A stretch of 64,000 bases of DNA from Roseovarius gahaiensis (GTDB lineage Bacteria; Pseudomonadota; Alphaproteobacteria; Rhodobacterales; Rhodobacteraceae), in assembly GCF_011601345.1 (NCBI RefSeq), contig NZ_JAAORB010000004.1:120177-184176 (forward strand), written 5' to 3'. Every line of letters begins with the position of its first letter. The first letter of the stretch is position 1. Shown here piece after piece: positions 51,601 to 60,058 of this stretch. The position numbers and the translations under genes are program-made. Under the pieces are notes generated by a model. The model saw nothing but the letters and a program-made list of their open reading frames with translations, did no database searches and was not told the origin of the DNA.

Positions 51601-54432
51601 TTGATGAGCCATCAGCAGCCAAAAATCGACACCTCACCGGAAGTGTCTGACGAGGTCCGAAAAACCACCTGTTACATGTGCGCCTGCCGCTGCGGTATCA
51701 ATGTTCACATGAAAAACGGCAAGGTCGCCTATATCGAAGGCAACCGCGACCACCCGGTGAACCGCGGCGTTCTGTGCGCCAAGGGCAGTGCCGGGATCAT
51801 GCAGCACAATGCGCCGTCGCGTTTGCGCGCGCCGCTGAAACGGGTCGGCCCGCGCGGGTCGGGCGAGTTCGAGGAAATCAGCTGGGACGAAGCCTTGCAG
51901 ATCGCCACCGGCTGGCTGGCCCCGATCCGTGCGGACCATCCTGAAAAGCTGGCCTTTTTCACGGGCCGCGACCAATCGCAAAGCTTTACCAGCTATTGGG
52001 CGCAAAATTTCGGCACGCCCAACTATGCGGCGCATGGTGGCTTCTGCTCGGTCAATATGGCGGCGGCGGGCATTTATACGATGGGCGGCGCGTTTTGGGA
52101 GTTTGGGCAGCCCGACTGGGACCATACCAAACTGTTCATGATTTTCGGCGTCGCCGAGGACCACGACAGCAACCCGATCAAGATGGGCATCGGCAAGCTC
52201 AAGGAACGCGGTGCCAAGGTGATCGGGGTCAATCCGATCCGGTCGGGCTATAATGCGGTGGCCGATGAATGGGTCGGGATCACACCTGGCACCGATGGTT
52301 TGTTCATTTTGTCGCTGGTGCATGAATTGCTGAAATCGGGCCGGATCGACCTGGATTATCTGGCGCGCTACACCAACGCGCCGGTGTTGGTGAACATGGA
52401 CCCGACCTCATCCGAGCATGGCCTGTTGATGCGCGACGCCGACGGCAAGACGCTGGTGATCGACCGGAACACCGGCCAACTGGCGCCTTTTGACCAGCCC
52501 GGCGTGCGGCCCGATCTGGCCGCCAGCCACCGCCATGCGGGCGTGACGCACAAGCCGGTGATGCATCTGATCGCCGAGCGCTATCTTGATCCACAATACG
52601 CGCCCGAAGCGGTGGCCGACCAATGCGGCATCAGCGCCGACAAAATCCGCGCCATCGCCACTGAATTGGCCCGCGTCGCCTTTGACGAGGAAATCGTGCT
52701 GGATCAGGAATGGACGGATTTCCGGGGCGAGACGCATAAGGTGATGAAAGGCCGCCCCGTGGCCTTTCACGCCATGCGCGGGATTTCGGCCCATTCCAAC
52801 GGCTTTCAGACCTGCCGCGCGCTGCACATGCTGCAAATCCTGCTGGGATCGGTCGAGGTGCCGGGCGGCTTTCGCTTCAAACCACCCTACCCCAAACCGG
52901 TCAGCGCCCACCCCAAACCGCATTGCAAAGTCACGCCCGGCAAGCCGCTGGACGGCCCGCATCTGGGATTTGTGCAGGGTCCGGACGATCTGGCGCTTGA
53001 CGAGGAGGGCAACCCGGCCCGGATCGACAAGGCGTTCACTTGGGACAACCCGATGTCAGCCCATGGGTTGATGCATATGGTGATCTCGAACGCCCATGCG
53101 GGCGACCCCTACAAGATCGACACGCTGTTCATGTACATGGCCAACATGGCGTGGAATTCCTCGATGAACACGCGTGGCGTGATCGACATGCTGACCGACA
53201 CGGATGAAAACGGCGATTACGTGATCCCGCGCATCATCTATTCGGATGCCTATAGCTCGGAAATGGTGGCCTATGCCGACCTGATCCTGCCCGATACCAC
53301 CTATCTGGAACGGCACGATTGCATCAGCCTGCTGGATCGCCCGATTTGCGAGGCTGATGCCGCCGCCGATGCCATTCGCTGGCCAGTGATAGAACCTGAT
53401 CGCGACGTGCGCGGCTTTCAATCGGTGCTGTGCGAATTGGGTGCGCGGCTGAACTTGCCGGGCTTTGTGAACGCCGATGGCAGCCAGAAATACGCCGACT
53501 ACGCTGACTACATCACCAACCACGAACGCAAGCCGGGCATCGGGCCCTTGGCTGGTTGGCGCACGGGTGAAAACGGCCTGACCCATGGGCGCGGCGGCCC
53601 GAATGCAGAGCAACTGGATCACTATATCGAAAACGGTGGGTTTTTTGTTGAACACCTGCCCGACGCGGCCCGGTATTACAAACCGTGGAACACGGCCTAT
53701 CAGGACTGGGCTGTGAACCTTGGGATTTTCGACAGCCCGCAGCATTATATCTTTGACCTTTACGTCGAGCCCCTGCGCCGGTTCCAACTGGCCGCCGAAG
53801 GCCATGGCGACCGGCAACCGCCCGATCACCTGCGCGACCGCATTCGCGAAACGCTGGACCCTTTGCCAATCTGGTATCCGCCGTTCGAAGATTCCGGAAC
53901 GGATACTGACGAATTCAGCATTCATGCGCTGACCCAACGGCCCATGGCGATGTATCACAGCTGGGGCAGTCAAAACGCGTGGTTACGGCAAATTCACGGG
54001 CACAATCCGTTATATTTGCCCACGAAACTGTGGGACGCGAAGGGCTTTGCCGAAGGCGATTGGGCGCGCGTCACCTCGGCCCATGGGGACATCACCGTGC
54101 CGGTGGCGCATATGGCGGCGCTGAATGAAAACACCGTTTGGACATGGAACGCCATCGGCAAGCGCAAAGGCGCTTGGGCGCTGGACAAGGACGCGCCCGA
54201 GGCGACCAAGGGCTTTTTGCTGAACCACCTGATCCACGAATTGCTCCCCCCCAAGGGCGACGGGCTGCGGTGGGCCAATTCCGATCCGGTCACCGGGCAA
54301 GCCGCGTGGTTCGACCTGCGAGTGAAGATCGAAAAGGTCACGCCCCCGGACGAGGCGCAACCGGACTTTGCCCCGATCAAATCCCCCGTAGGCGAAGGCC
54401 CCGATCACCTTGAATGGAAGGTGAGCGAATGA
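51601..54432 (+). CDS. soeA: Sulfite dehydrogenase molybdopterin subunit SoeA
   Basis: A 943-residue molybdopterin oxidoreductase of the DMSO reductase superfamily. N-terminal [4Fe-4S] ligands C23, C26, C30 and C58 (CYMCACRC ... LCAKG). Cys149 in AAHGGFCSVN is the likely Mo ligand. There is no Tat signal, as expected for the cytoplasmic SoeA. C-terminal MopB domain about residues 780-940 (PLYLPTKLWDAKGFAEGDWARV). With SoeB and SoeC it oxidises sulfite to sulfate and reduces quinone. The position behind xsc-ackA supports this over formate dehydrogenase, the common automatic label. Confidence 0.88.
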   Translation: MMSHQQPKIDTSPEVSDEVRKTTCYMCACRCGINVHMKNGKVAYIEGNRDHPVNRGVLCAKGSAGIMQHNAPSRLRAPLKRVGPRGSGEFEEISWDEALQIATGWLAPIRADHPEKLAFFTGRDQSQSFTSYWAQNFGTPNYAAHGGFCSVNMAAAGIYTMGGAFWEFGQPDWDHTKLFMIFGVAEDHDSNPIKMGIGKLKERGAKVIGVNPIRSGYNAVADEWVGITPGTDGLFILSLVHELLKSGRIDLDYLARYTNAPVLVNMDPTSSEHGLLMRDADGKTLVIDRNTGQLAPFDQPGVRPDLAASHRHAGVTHKPVMHLIAERYLDPQYAPEAVADQCGISADKIRAIATELARVAFDEEIVLDQEWTDFRGETHKVMKGRPVAFHAMRGISAHSNGFQTCRALHMLQILLGSVEVPGGFRFKPPYPKPVSAHPKPHCKVTPGKPLDGPHLGFVQGPDDLALDEEGNPARIDKAFTWDNPMSAHGLMHMVISNAHAGDPYKIDTLFMYMANMAWNSSMNTRGVIDMLTDTDENGDYVIPRIIYSDAYSSEMVAYADLILPDTTYLERHDCISLLDRPICEADAAADAIRWPVIEPDRDVRGFQSVLCELGARLNLPGFVNADGSQKYADYADYITNHERKPGIGPLAGWRTGENGLTHGRGGPNAEQLDHYIENGGFFVEHLPDAARYYKPWNTAYQDWAVNLGIFDSPQHYIFDLYVEPLRRFQLAAEGHGDRQPPDHLRDRIRETLDPLPIWYPPFEDSGTDTDEFSIHALTQRPMAMYHSWGSQNAWLRQIHGHNPLYLPTKLWDAKGFAEGDWARVTSAHGDITVPVAHMAALNENTVWTWNAIGKRKGAWALDKDAPEATKGFLLNHLIHELLPPKGDGLRWANSDPVTGQAAWFDLRVKIEKVTPPDEAQPDFAPIKSPVGEGPDHLEWKVSE

Positions 54433-54578
54433 ACGGAAAAACCATGACCTTGCTGGCAATACTGGCCTTTGTCGCGTTGACGCTTGGCTCGTTCATCTGG
54501 TTCATCCTGACATGGGACAACACCAAGGAACAATCCGTAACGACCGGCCCCCAACCCAATGAGGAGCGCACATCATGA
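54429..54578 (+). CDS. 49-residue single-pass membrane protein inside soeABC
   Basis: An ORF fits exactly between soeA and soeB, with ATGA overlap to soeA at its start and ATGA overlap to soeB at its end. The product has one hydrophobic helix (about residues 7-28, TLLAILAFVALTLGSFIWF), a polar Thr/Pro/Glu-rich tail and no cysteine. Double translational coupling makes a real gene very likely. It could be an extra subunit or assembly factor of the SoeABC complex. I know no named family. It may have been missed because of its size. Confidence 0.75.
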   Translation: MNGKTMTLLAILAFVALTLGSFIWFILTWDNTKEQSVTTGPQPNEERTS

Positions 54579-55336
54579 CAACGCTTCCCGACAAGACCGA
54601 CCGCAAGCTTGGCCTTGTGATCGACCTTGATACCTGCGTCGGCTGTCATGCCTGCGTCATCAGCTGCAAGGGCTGGAATACCGAAAACTACGGTGCCCCG
54701 CTGTCTGACCAAGACCCGTATGGCGCCGACCCCACCGGCACGTTTTTGAACCGCGTTCATAGCTACGAGGTGCAGCCCGACCAAGGTGCCGCGCAGTTGA
54801 TCCATTTCCCCAAATCCTGTCTGCATTGCGAGGATGCCCCCTGTGTCACCGTCTGCCCGACCGGGGCCAGCTACAAACGCACCGAGGACGGGATCGTTTT
54901 GGTGAACGAGACCGACTGCATCGGGTGCGGGCTATGTGCGTGGGCCTGCCCTTATGGCGCGCGGGAAATGGACCTTGCCGAAGGGGTGATGAAGAAATGC
55001 ACCCTTTGCGTGGACCGGATCTATAACGAAAACCTGCCCGAAGAAGACCGCGAACCGGCCTGCGTGCGCACCTGCCCCGCAGGCGCGCGCCACTTTGGCG
55101 ATCTGGGCGATCCTGATAGCGATGTCAGCCAATTGGTGGCCGAACGTGGCGGCATGGATCTGATGCCGGAACAAGGCACCAAACCCGTCAACAAATACCT
55201 GCCGCCCCGGCCCAAGGACCAGATGAACACGGCCCCGACACAGGATGGCACCGCGACACCGCCCATGCTCAAGCCCATTGCGCAAGAGGCGAAAGGCTTT
55301 ATCGGCTGGCTCGACAAGGCACTGGAGAAACTCTGA
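54575..55336 (+). CDS. soeB: Sulfite dehydrogenase iron-sulfur subunit SoeB
   Basis: A 253-residue four-cluster ferredoxin-type protein. The Cys groups are CVGCHACVISC, CLHCEDAPCVTVC, CIGCGLCAWAC and CTLCVDRI...CVRTC, enough for four [4Fe-4S] clusters. It carries electrons from SoeA to the membrane subunit. An ATG overlap with the small ORF and a 1-bp gap to soeC show operon structure. The C-terminal helix (EAKGFIGWLDKALEKL) is an addition beyond the ferredoxin core. Confidence 0.92.
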   Translation: MTTLPDKTDRKLGLVIDLDTCVGCHACVISCKGWNTENYGAPLSDQDPYGADPTGTFLNRVHSYEVQPDQGAAQLIHFPKSCLHCEDAPCVTVCPTGASYKRTEDGIVLVNETDCIGCGLCAWACPYGAREMDLAEGVMKKCTLCVDRIYNENLPEEDREPACVRTCPAGARHFGDLGDPDSDVSQLVAERGGMDLMPEQGTKPVNKYLPPRPKDQMNTAPTQDGTATPPMLKPIAQEAKGFIGWLDKALEKL

Positions 55337-55337
55337 G

Positions 55338-56210
55338 ATGCATCCCGCACCCTCCGTCATCATATTCACCACCCTGTCGGGCTTGGGCTTTGGCTTGTTG
55401 GTCTGGCTGGGGCTTGGCCTGACTGCCGTCACCGGTTGGGTGGCATTTGTGTTTTTTGCCATCGCCTATGCCTTGGCCGTGGGCGGCTTGTTGGCGTCGA
55501 CCTTTCACCTTGGCCACCCCGAGCGAGCATTGAAGGCATTTACCCAATGGCGCAGCAGTTGGCTTAGCCGCGAGGCATGGGCCAGCGTGGCCGCCTTGAC
55601 GGTCATGGCCGTTTACGGGACCGGGCTGGTGTTTTTTGGCGCTGAATGGACTGTTCTGGGGTGGCTTGGTGCGGTCTTGTGCCTGCTGACGGTGTATTCC
55701 ACCGCGATGATTTACGGGCAGTTGAAAACCGTGCCCCGCTGGAAAACTCCGCTGACCCCAGCCTTGCTGTTGGCGATATCCTTGGCGGGCGGTGCATTGT
55801 TGGCGGGCCAGATCACCGCAGCCCTGATCCTGTTGCCGATCGCGGCGGTGCTGCAAGTGGTGTGGTGGGTGCGCGGTGACACCGCGCTGCGTGAGAGCGG
55901 AACAGACATGCAAAGCGCCACCGGCCTTGGCCATATCGGGCAGGTCCGCGCGTTCGAGCCGCCCCATACGGGCACCAATTACCTGCTGAAGGAATTCGTG
56001 CATGTCGTCGGGCGCAAGCATTCTGTCAAACTGCGCACGATCACCCTTGTGTTGGGCTACGGGCTGCCTGTTTTGTTACTGCTGCTGCCTGTGGGCCATA
56101 TGATCGCGGCCTTGGCGATTCTGGTTCACCTGGCGGGCATTGCCGCCTCCAGATGGTTGTTTTTTGCCGAGGCCGAACATGTTGTGGGCCTGTATTACGG
56201 CAAAAGATAA
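55338..56210 (+). CDS. soeC: Sulfite dehydrogenase membrane subunit SoeC (DmsC-like)
   Basis: A 290-residue DmsC/NrfD-like membrane anchor with eight hydrophobic segments. Start is ATG 55338, just after the soeB stop. A segment with LASTFHLGHPERALKAF is typical of DmsC and near the quinone site, and SSWLSREAWAS follows. C-terminal ASRWLFFAEAEHVVGLYYGKR is also family-like. It anchors SoeAB on the cytoplasmic side and passes electrons to the quinone pool. It ends the operon and converges with the DUF1523 gene. Confidence 0.9.
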   Translation: MHPAPSVIIFTTLSGLGFGLLVWLGLGLTAVTGWVAFVFFAIAYALAVGGLLASTFHLGHPERALKAFTQWRSSWLSREAWASVAALTVMAVYGTGLVFFGAEWTVLGWLGAVLCLLTVYSTAMIYGQLKTVPRWKTPLTPALLLAISLAGGALLAGQITAALILLPIAAVLQVVWWVRGDTALRESGTDMQSATGLGHIGQVRAFEPPHTGTNYLLKEFVHVVGRKHSVKLRTITLVLGYGLPVLLLLLPVGHMIAALAILVHLAGIAASRWLFFAEAEHVVGLYYGKR

Positions 56211-56231
56211 CATCCTCCGTGCAACACCGGA

Positions 56232-56807
56232 TCAGCCCCAGCCATCGGTCCAGTCATCTATGGTCGGTTCAATCCGGTTCTTGCGGAACCGTTTCCACCG
56301 CACCCATATGCCCCACGCAAAGGCCGCCAAAACCGTCAGAACGATGATATTGAACCACGGGATCAACCGGACATCCGGGCCATCCACGCGATGGATCGAC
56401 ACCGCATTGGGAAAGATCGAAAGGAATTCATTGCGCCAGCCATAATGCGTAACGGCATACCACTCGGGCGCATCTTTTCGGGAAACCCCATCATTGGCAT
56501 CGGTGTAAAGGTTCGCCGTGTCAAACTTGAAATAGGGCGGCCAACCCCAGACTGTATCTTCGTTGCGATACACCATCGGGTCACCATCCGGCTGCACCGC
56601 CTGAATGAACTGCACATCCCAACTTTCCAGTCTGGCCTGTGTTTCATCCGAGGCCGCCCAGAACATGCGCGTCCAGCCGGTGACGTCCTGACGCTCTTCA
56701 TAGGTGTTGACGATGCGAACGATATCGCGCTGCGGCAGTGTGTAATGCAGGAAACCGGCCACGATCAGCCAGAACAGCGCCCAGAACACCCATTTGACAT
56801 AACCCAT
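56232..56807 (-). CDS. DUF1523 family membrane-anchored protein
   Basis: A 191-residue protein with two hydrophobic helices, near residues 4-24 and 150-170, enclosing a periplasmic domain. It has family-like segments LHYTLPQRDIVRIVNTYEER, the TVWGWPPYFKFDTANLYTDA part, and VTHYGWRNEFLSIFPNAV. DUF1523 is widespread in Rhodobacterales, with no established function. It is probably co-transcribed with the small membrane protein 17 bp upstream. Confidence 0.83.
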   Translation of the reverse strand: MGYVKWVFWALFWLIVAGFLHYTLPQRDIVRIVNTYEERQDVTGWTRMFWAASDETQARLESWDVQFIQAVQPDGDPMVYRNEDTVWGWPPYFKFDTANLYTDANDGVSRKDAPEWYAVTHYGWRNEFLSIFPNAVSIHRVDGPDVRLIPWFNIIVLTVLAAFAWGIWVRWKRFRKNRIEPTIDDWTDGWG

Positions 56808-56824
56808 CGCGGCAGCCCCCTTAC

Positions 56825-57091
56825 TTACATGAAATTCGTGACATAAATGATCGCCGCCACCGCGACAACCGGTAGGACATAGATCAACAAGATCAGCTTG
56901 CGGCGCAAGGACCTGTCATATTGCGCCATACCTTCGGTGATATAGGTGTCTTTGTCACCGGGGCGGTCTGATGCCTGCCACTCCTGTTCCAGCTTGCGCC
57001 GCCGGGTCGCACGGGACCAGAACGAGACAACCACATAGATCACCGTCAGGATCAGAAAGCCGAAAACGACCAGTCGCAAGAATGCCAGCAT
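56825..57091 (-). CDS. Small two-helix membrane protein
   Basis: An 88-residue protein with hydrophobic segments at about residues 3-24 (FLRLVVFGFLILTVIYVVV) and 66-86 (LILLIYVLPVVAVAAIIYV), joined by a charged loop with RRRKLEQEW and GDKDTYITEGMAQYDRSLRRK. It precedes the DUF1523 gene and the pair probably works together. No function can be named. Confidence 0.75.
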   Translation of the reverse strand: MLAFLRLVVFGFLILTVIYVVVSFWSRATRRRKLEQEWQASDRPGDKDTYITEGMAQYDRSLRRKLILLIYVLPVVAVAAIIYVTNFM

Positions 57092-57580
57092 GGGATACCC
57101 TTATGCGCAATGCGTGTTTGTCTTTGCATAAGGCGCGGACGCCGCCGGGGCAATGATCGGCTGTTGTTATGGGCGGCCCCGAACCCCAGCCCTTTGCATT
57201 TCGTGGTGCAGATGAGCGCTAAGGGCTCGGAGCGCGATGACCACTTCGAGCCCTTGCTGGACATGAAATCATGAGCCGCGCCGCGACGGGCCGCGGTGCG
57301 GTGATCCACCCTCTGGGCTGATGCACTTTATACCAGCCACTCGCGCGTAACTTCTGATCTATGTGCCATGACCTACCCAATCGCCGTGCCGGGGGCGGCC
57401 CGGCGATGCTCGGCGGCCTTCGGCCTTGATTCCGAGCGGGGCATCGAAGGACCGGCAGCAAAGTCCGCAAAGCCGACCTCTGGCACGGAAGTCTCCCGAA
57501 GATTTCTTCGGGAGACTTTATTGGCAGCAAAGCCATTCCCGCAGGGATCGCGGCCACACGTTGCACCGCGAAATGCAAAA
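57092..57580. other. Intergenic region with inverted repeats
   Basis: About 490 bp without a convincing gene. CCTTTGCATTTCGTGGTGCA (57191-57210) recurs in inverted and slightly altered form at 57562-57582. A perfect 13-bp stem-loop at 57489-57518 (AAGTCTCCCGAAG, loop ATTT, CTTCGGGAGACTT) lies between. It looks like a repeat-built spacer or decayed mobile sequence. Short ORFs here have no family signature. Confidence 0.5.
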
Positions 57581-57602
57581 GGCGGCCCCGAACCGGGCCG
57601 CC
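57581..57602 (-). terminator. Terminator hairpin downstream of the creatinase gene
   Basis: GGCGGCCC (57581-57588), loop CGAACC, GGGCCGCC (57595-57602). Read on the minus strand it is followed by TTTTGCATTT, 19 bp beyond the creatinase stop. On the plus strand TTGATTTTTT follows, so it can also act in the other direction. Confidence 0.7.
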
Positions 57603-57621
57603 TTGATTTTTTCAACCGGCT

Positions 57622-58830
57622 TTAGCCGACGACGTTGAAATCAGGCCCATAGGGATAGCCGGTGATGTTTTCGTTGCCGTCCTCGGTGATCACCAGAATA
57701 TCGTGTTCCCGATATCCGCCCGCGCCCGGCTGTCCTTGTGGCAGGGTCAGCATCGGCTCCATGCTGATGACCATCCCGGGTTGCAGCACGGTGTCGATAT
57801 CCTCGCGCAGTTCCAGTCCGGCCTCGCGGCCATAGTAATGGCTAAGCACCCCAAAGGAATGACCATAGCCAAAGGTGCGATATTGCAGCAAATCGCGCTC
57901 TTCGAAAAACGCGTTGATCGCTTGGGTCACCTCGGCGCAGCTGACATTCGGTTTCAGCAGCGACATGCCATATTCATGGGCGGCCACGTTTGCCTCCCAG
58001 ATTTTCAGTGACGCATCGTCAACCTCGCCCGCGAACATCGTGCGCTCCAACGCGGTGTAATAGCCCGAGATCATCGGAAAGGTGTTCAGGCTCAGGATAT
58101 CGCCGCGCTGCACCTGCCGGGCCGTGACAGGGTTATGCGCCCCATCGGTGTTCAAACCGGACTGAAACCAAACCCATGTGTCGCGGTATTCGGCATCGGG
58201 GAAGGATTTGGCAATTTCTAGCTCCATCGCGTCGCGGCCCGCCATGGCGATATCAATTTCGCGCGCCCCGATCTTGACCGCATCACGGATGGCATAGCCG
58301 CCCACATCGGCCACCCGCGCCCCTTCGCGGATCAACGCAATCTCGGCCGGGGATTTCCACATCCGCTGGCGCATCGTCGCCGGGGCCAGATCGACTATAG
58401 TCAAAGGTTTGAGGAAATCCTCAAGCTTGTCACGCCCCTGCAGCGTCAGGTGATCGCCTTCGTATCCGACGACCTTGCCCTCGCCCGCCACGGACCGAAT
58501 CGCGCGCCAATAGTTGTCGCGCTGCCAATCGGTATAAGTGATGTTGTCACCGAGGCACCGCCGCCACGGCTGGCCCGCGTCGATCCCCGCACTGATCGTC
58601 ACGCTGTCTGTGTCGGTCACGACCAGCGCATAGGGGCGGCCAAAGTCGCAATACAGAAAGCCGCTGTAATACGCGATATTGTGCATCGAAGTCAGAACAA
58701 CCGCCTGTGCGCCGGTTTGGTCCATAATCTCGCGCAACCCCGCAAGACGCGCCTCGTATTCCGAGGCCACAAAGGGCAACGGCGCCTTTTCACCATTGTG
58801 GAAACGATACATTTCAGGACGTGCAGTCAT
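57622..58830 (-). CDS. Creatinase (creatine amidinohydrolase)
   Basis: A 402-residue M24-fold enzyme, the usual length for creatinase (EC 3.5.3.3), which splits creatine into sarcosine and urea without a metal. His232 (TDGAHNP) and Glu262 (YYTALERT) fall on the same residue numbers as the catalytic His232 and Glu262 of Pseudomonas putida creatinase. FLYCDFGRPYALVVT, TYTDWQRDNYW, QYRTFGYGHSFGVLSHYYGREAGLELREDI (two halves) and GAGGYREHDIL are also shared. No urease, sarcosine oxidase or creatininase gene is adjacent. An Xaa-Pro peptidase label would be less exact. Confidence 0.88.
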   Translation of the reverse strand: MTARPEMYRFHNGEKAPLPFVASEYEARLAGLREIMDQTGAQAVVLTSMHNIAYYSGFLYCDFGRPYALVVTDTDSVTISAGIDAGQPWRRCLGDNITYTDWQRDNYWRAIRSVAGEGKVVGYEGDHLTLQGRDKLEDFLKPLTIVDLAPATMRQRMWKSPAEIALIREGARVADVGGYAIRDAVKIGAREIDIAMAGRDAMELEIAKSFPDAEYRDTWVWFQSGLNTDGAHNPVTARQVQRGDILSLNTFPMISGYYTALERTMFAGEVDDASLKIWEANVAAHEYGMSLLKPNVSCAEVTQAINAFFEERDLLQYRTFGYGHSFGVLSHYYGREAGLELREDIDTVLQPGMVISMEPMLTLPQGQPGAGGYREHDILVITEDGNENITGYPYGPDFNVVG

Positions 58831-58984
58831 AACGACCCTCCTATCAAAGAAAGGTCCCGGCGTTCAGGACGTTTTGGATTGAACGACTCCATAGGGCGAC
58901 GCCATCGCCCCGGTCATCCCTTTCCTTGCCGATCCTGCACGATCTGGCAAGATGGTTTTTGAGAATTTCAAAGGACCACGCCCC

Positions 58985-59980
58985 ATGACCGCCAGACCCG
59001 GCCCCAAAAATCTGATCACCGATGTGCCGGGCCTGCGGGTGGGCAACGCGCAGGATACAACAATCAAAACCGGTGCGACCGTCATGACCGCCGATGCGCC
59101 GTTCACAACGGGTGTGCATGTGATGGGCGGCGCGCCGGGTTCGCGGGAAACCGATCTTTTGGCCCCCGATAAAACGGTCGAACAGGTGGATGCGCTGGTT
59201 TTGTCGGGCGGATCAGCCTTTGGGCTTGATGCAGCCTCGGGCGTGGCGGATGCGTTGCGTGCCGCCGGGCGCGGGTTTGCTGTCGCCGATCAGCTTGTCC
59301 CGATTGTGCCCGGCGCGATCGTCTTCGACCTGCTGAACGGCGGCGACAAGGATTGGCCCAAGAACCCCTATAAATCGCTCGGCGCCGCAGCGCTGGCGCA
59401 GGCGGGCAGCGATTTCGCCCTTGGCAGCGTCGGGGCGGGCACCGGTGCCACCACTGCCAACCTGAAAGGCGGGCTTGGGTCGGCCTCATGGGTGCTGCCC
59501 TCGGGGCATACCGTGGGGGCTTTGGTGGTGGTCAATGCCCTTGGTTCGGCCACGGTGGGCGACAGCGCATATTTCTGGGCCGCCCCATTTGAAGTAGGCG
59601 ACGAGTTCGGCGGGCTTGGCCCCGCCCGCAGCTACCCCGACACGGCGATGCCGCCGACCAAACTTTCAAGCCACGCAAACACCACCATCGGGATCGTGGC
59701 GACCGATGCCAAGCTGACGAAGGCCCAATGCACCCGGCTGGCCACAGCAGCCCATGACGGGCTGGCCCGCGCGTTGATGCCGTCGCACACTCCGATGGAT
59801 GGCGATCTGATCTTTGCCGCCGCCACCGGCGCACGTGCGTTGGATTCGCCCTTTGCGGATACGCTATATCTGGGCCACGCTGCGGCACACTGCATGGCCC
59901 GCGCCATTGCGCGTGCGGTCTACCTTGCCACCCCGTCCGCAGATGACCCGCTGCCCTGCTGGCAGTCTCTGTACACCTGA
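58985..59980 (+). CDS. P1 (S58/DmpA) family peptidase
   Basis: A 331-residue protein of the DmpA/beta-peptidyl aminopeptidase family, autoprocessing Ntn-like enzymes. Start at ATG 58985 after AAAGGA. N-terminal NLITDVPGLRVGNAQD and LSGGSAFGLDAASGVADALR are typical. Thr176 in PSGHTVGALVVVNALG occupies the position of the processing-site nucleophile (Ser in DmpA). FAAATGARALDSPFADTLYLGHAAAHCMARAIARAV ends the domain. It is divergent from the creatinase gene. The substrate is unknown. Confidence 0.85.
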   Translation: MTARPGPKNLITDVPGLRVGNAQDTTIKTGATVMTADAPFTTGVHVMGGAPGSRETDLLAPDKTVEQVDALVLSGGSAFGLDAASGVADALRAAGRGFAVADQLVPIVPGAIVFDLLNGGDKDWPKNPYKSLGAAALAQAGSDFALGSVGAGTGATTANLKGGLGSASWVLPSGHTVGALVVVNALGSATVGDSAYFWAAPFEVGDEFGGLGPARSYPDTAMPPTKLSSHANTTIGIVATDAKLTKAQCTRLATAAHDGLARALMPSHTPMDGDLIFAAATGARALDSPFADTLYLGHAAAHCMARAIARAVYLATPSADDPLPCWQSLYT

Positions 59981-60057
59981 CTTCATTGTTCCAAAAATAC
60001 TCATATAACACCGCCAACCGCAGGTGACGCGATTTGAGTATTTAAAGAACAATGAAG
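59981..60057. terminator. Two-part bidirectional terminator between convergent genes
   Basis: CTTCATTGTTC (59981-59991) pairs with GAACAATGAAG (60047-60057), and AATACTCA (59996-60003) pairs with TGAGTATT (60035-60042). Symmetrical four-base internal loops (CAAA and TAAA) separate the two stems. It fills the entire 78-bp space between the stops of the P1 peptidase and the hydrolase. A/T-rich arms on both sides allow action in both directions. Confidence 0.65.
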
Positions 60058-60058
60058 A

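Noticed and set aside
51601..54432. Formate dehydrogenase alpha subunit as an alternative for soeA
   Set aside because: No Sec/Cys motif and context of a formate dehydrogenase; four-cluster SoeB, DmsC-like SoeC and linkage to xsc fit sulfite dehydrogenase better.
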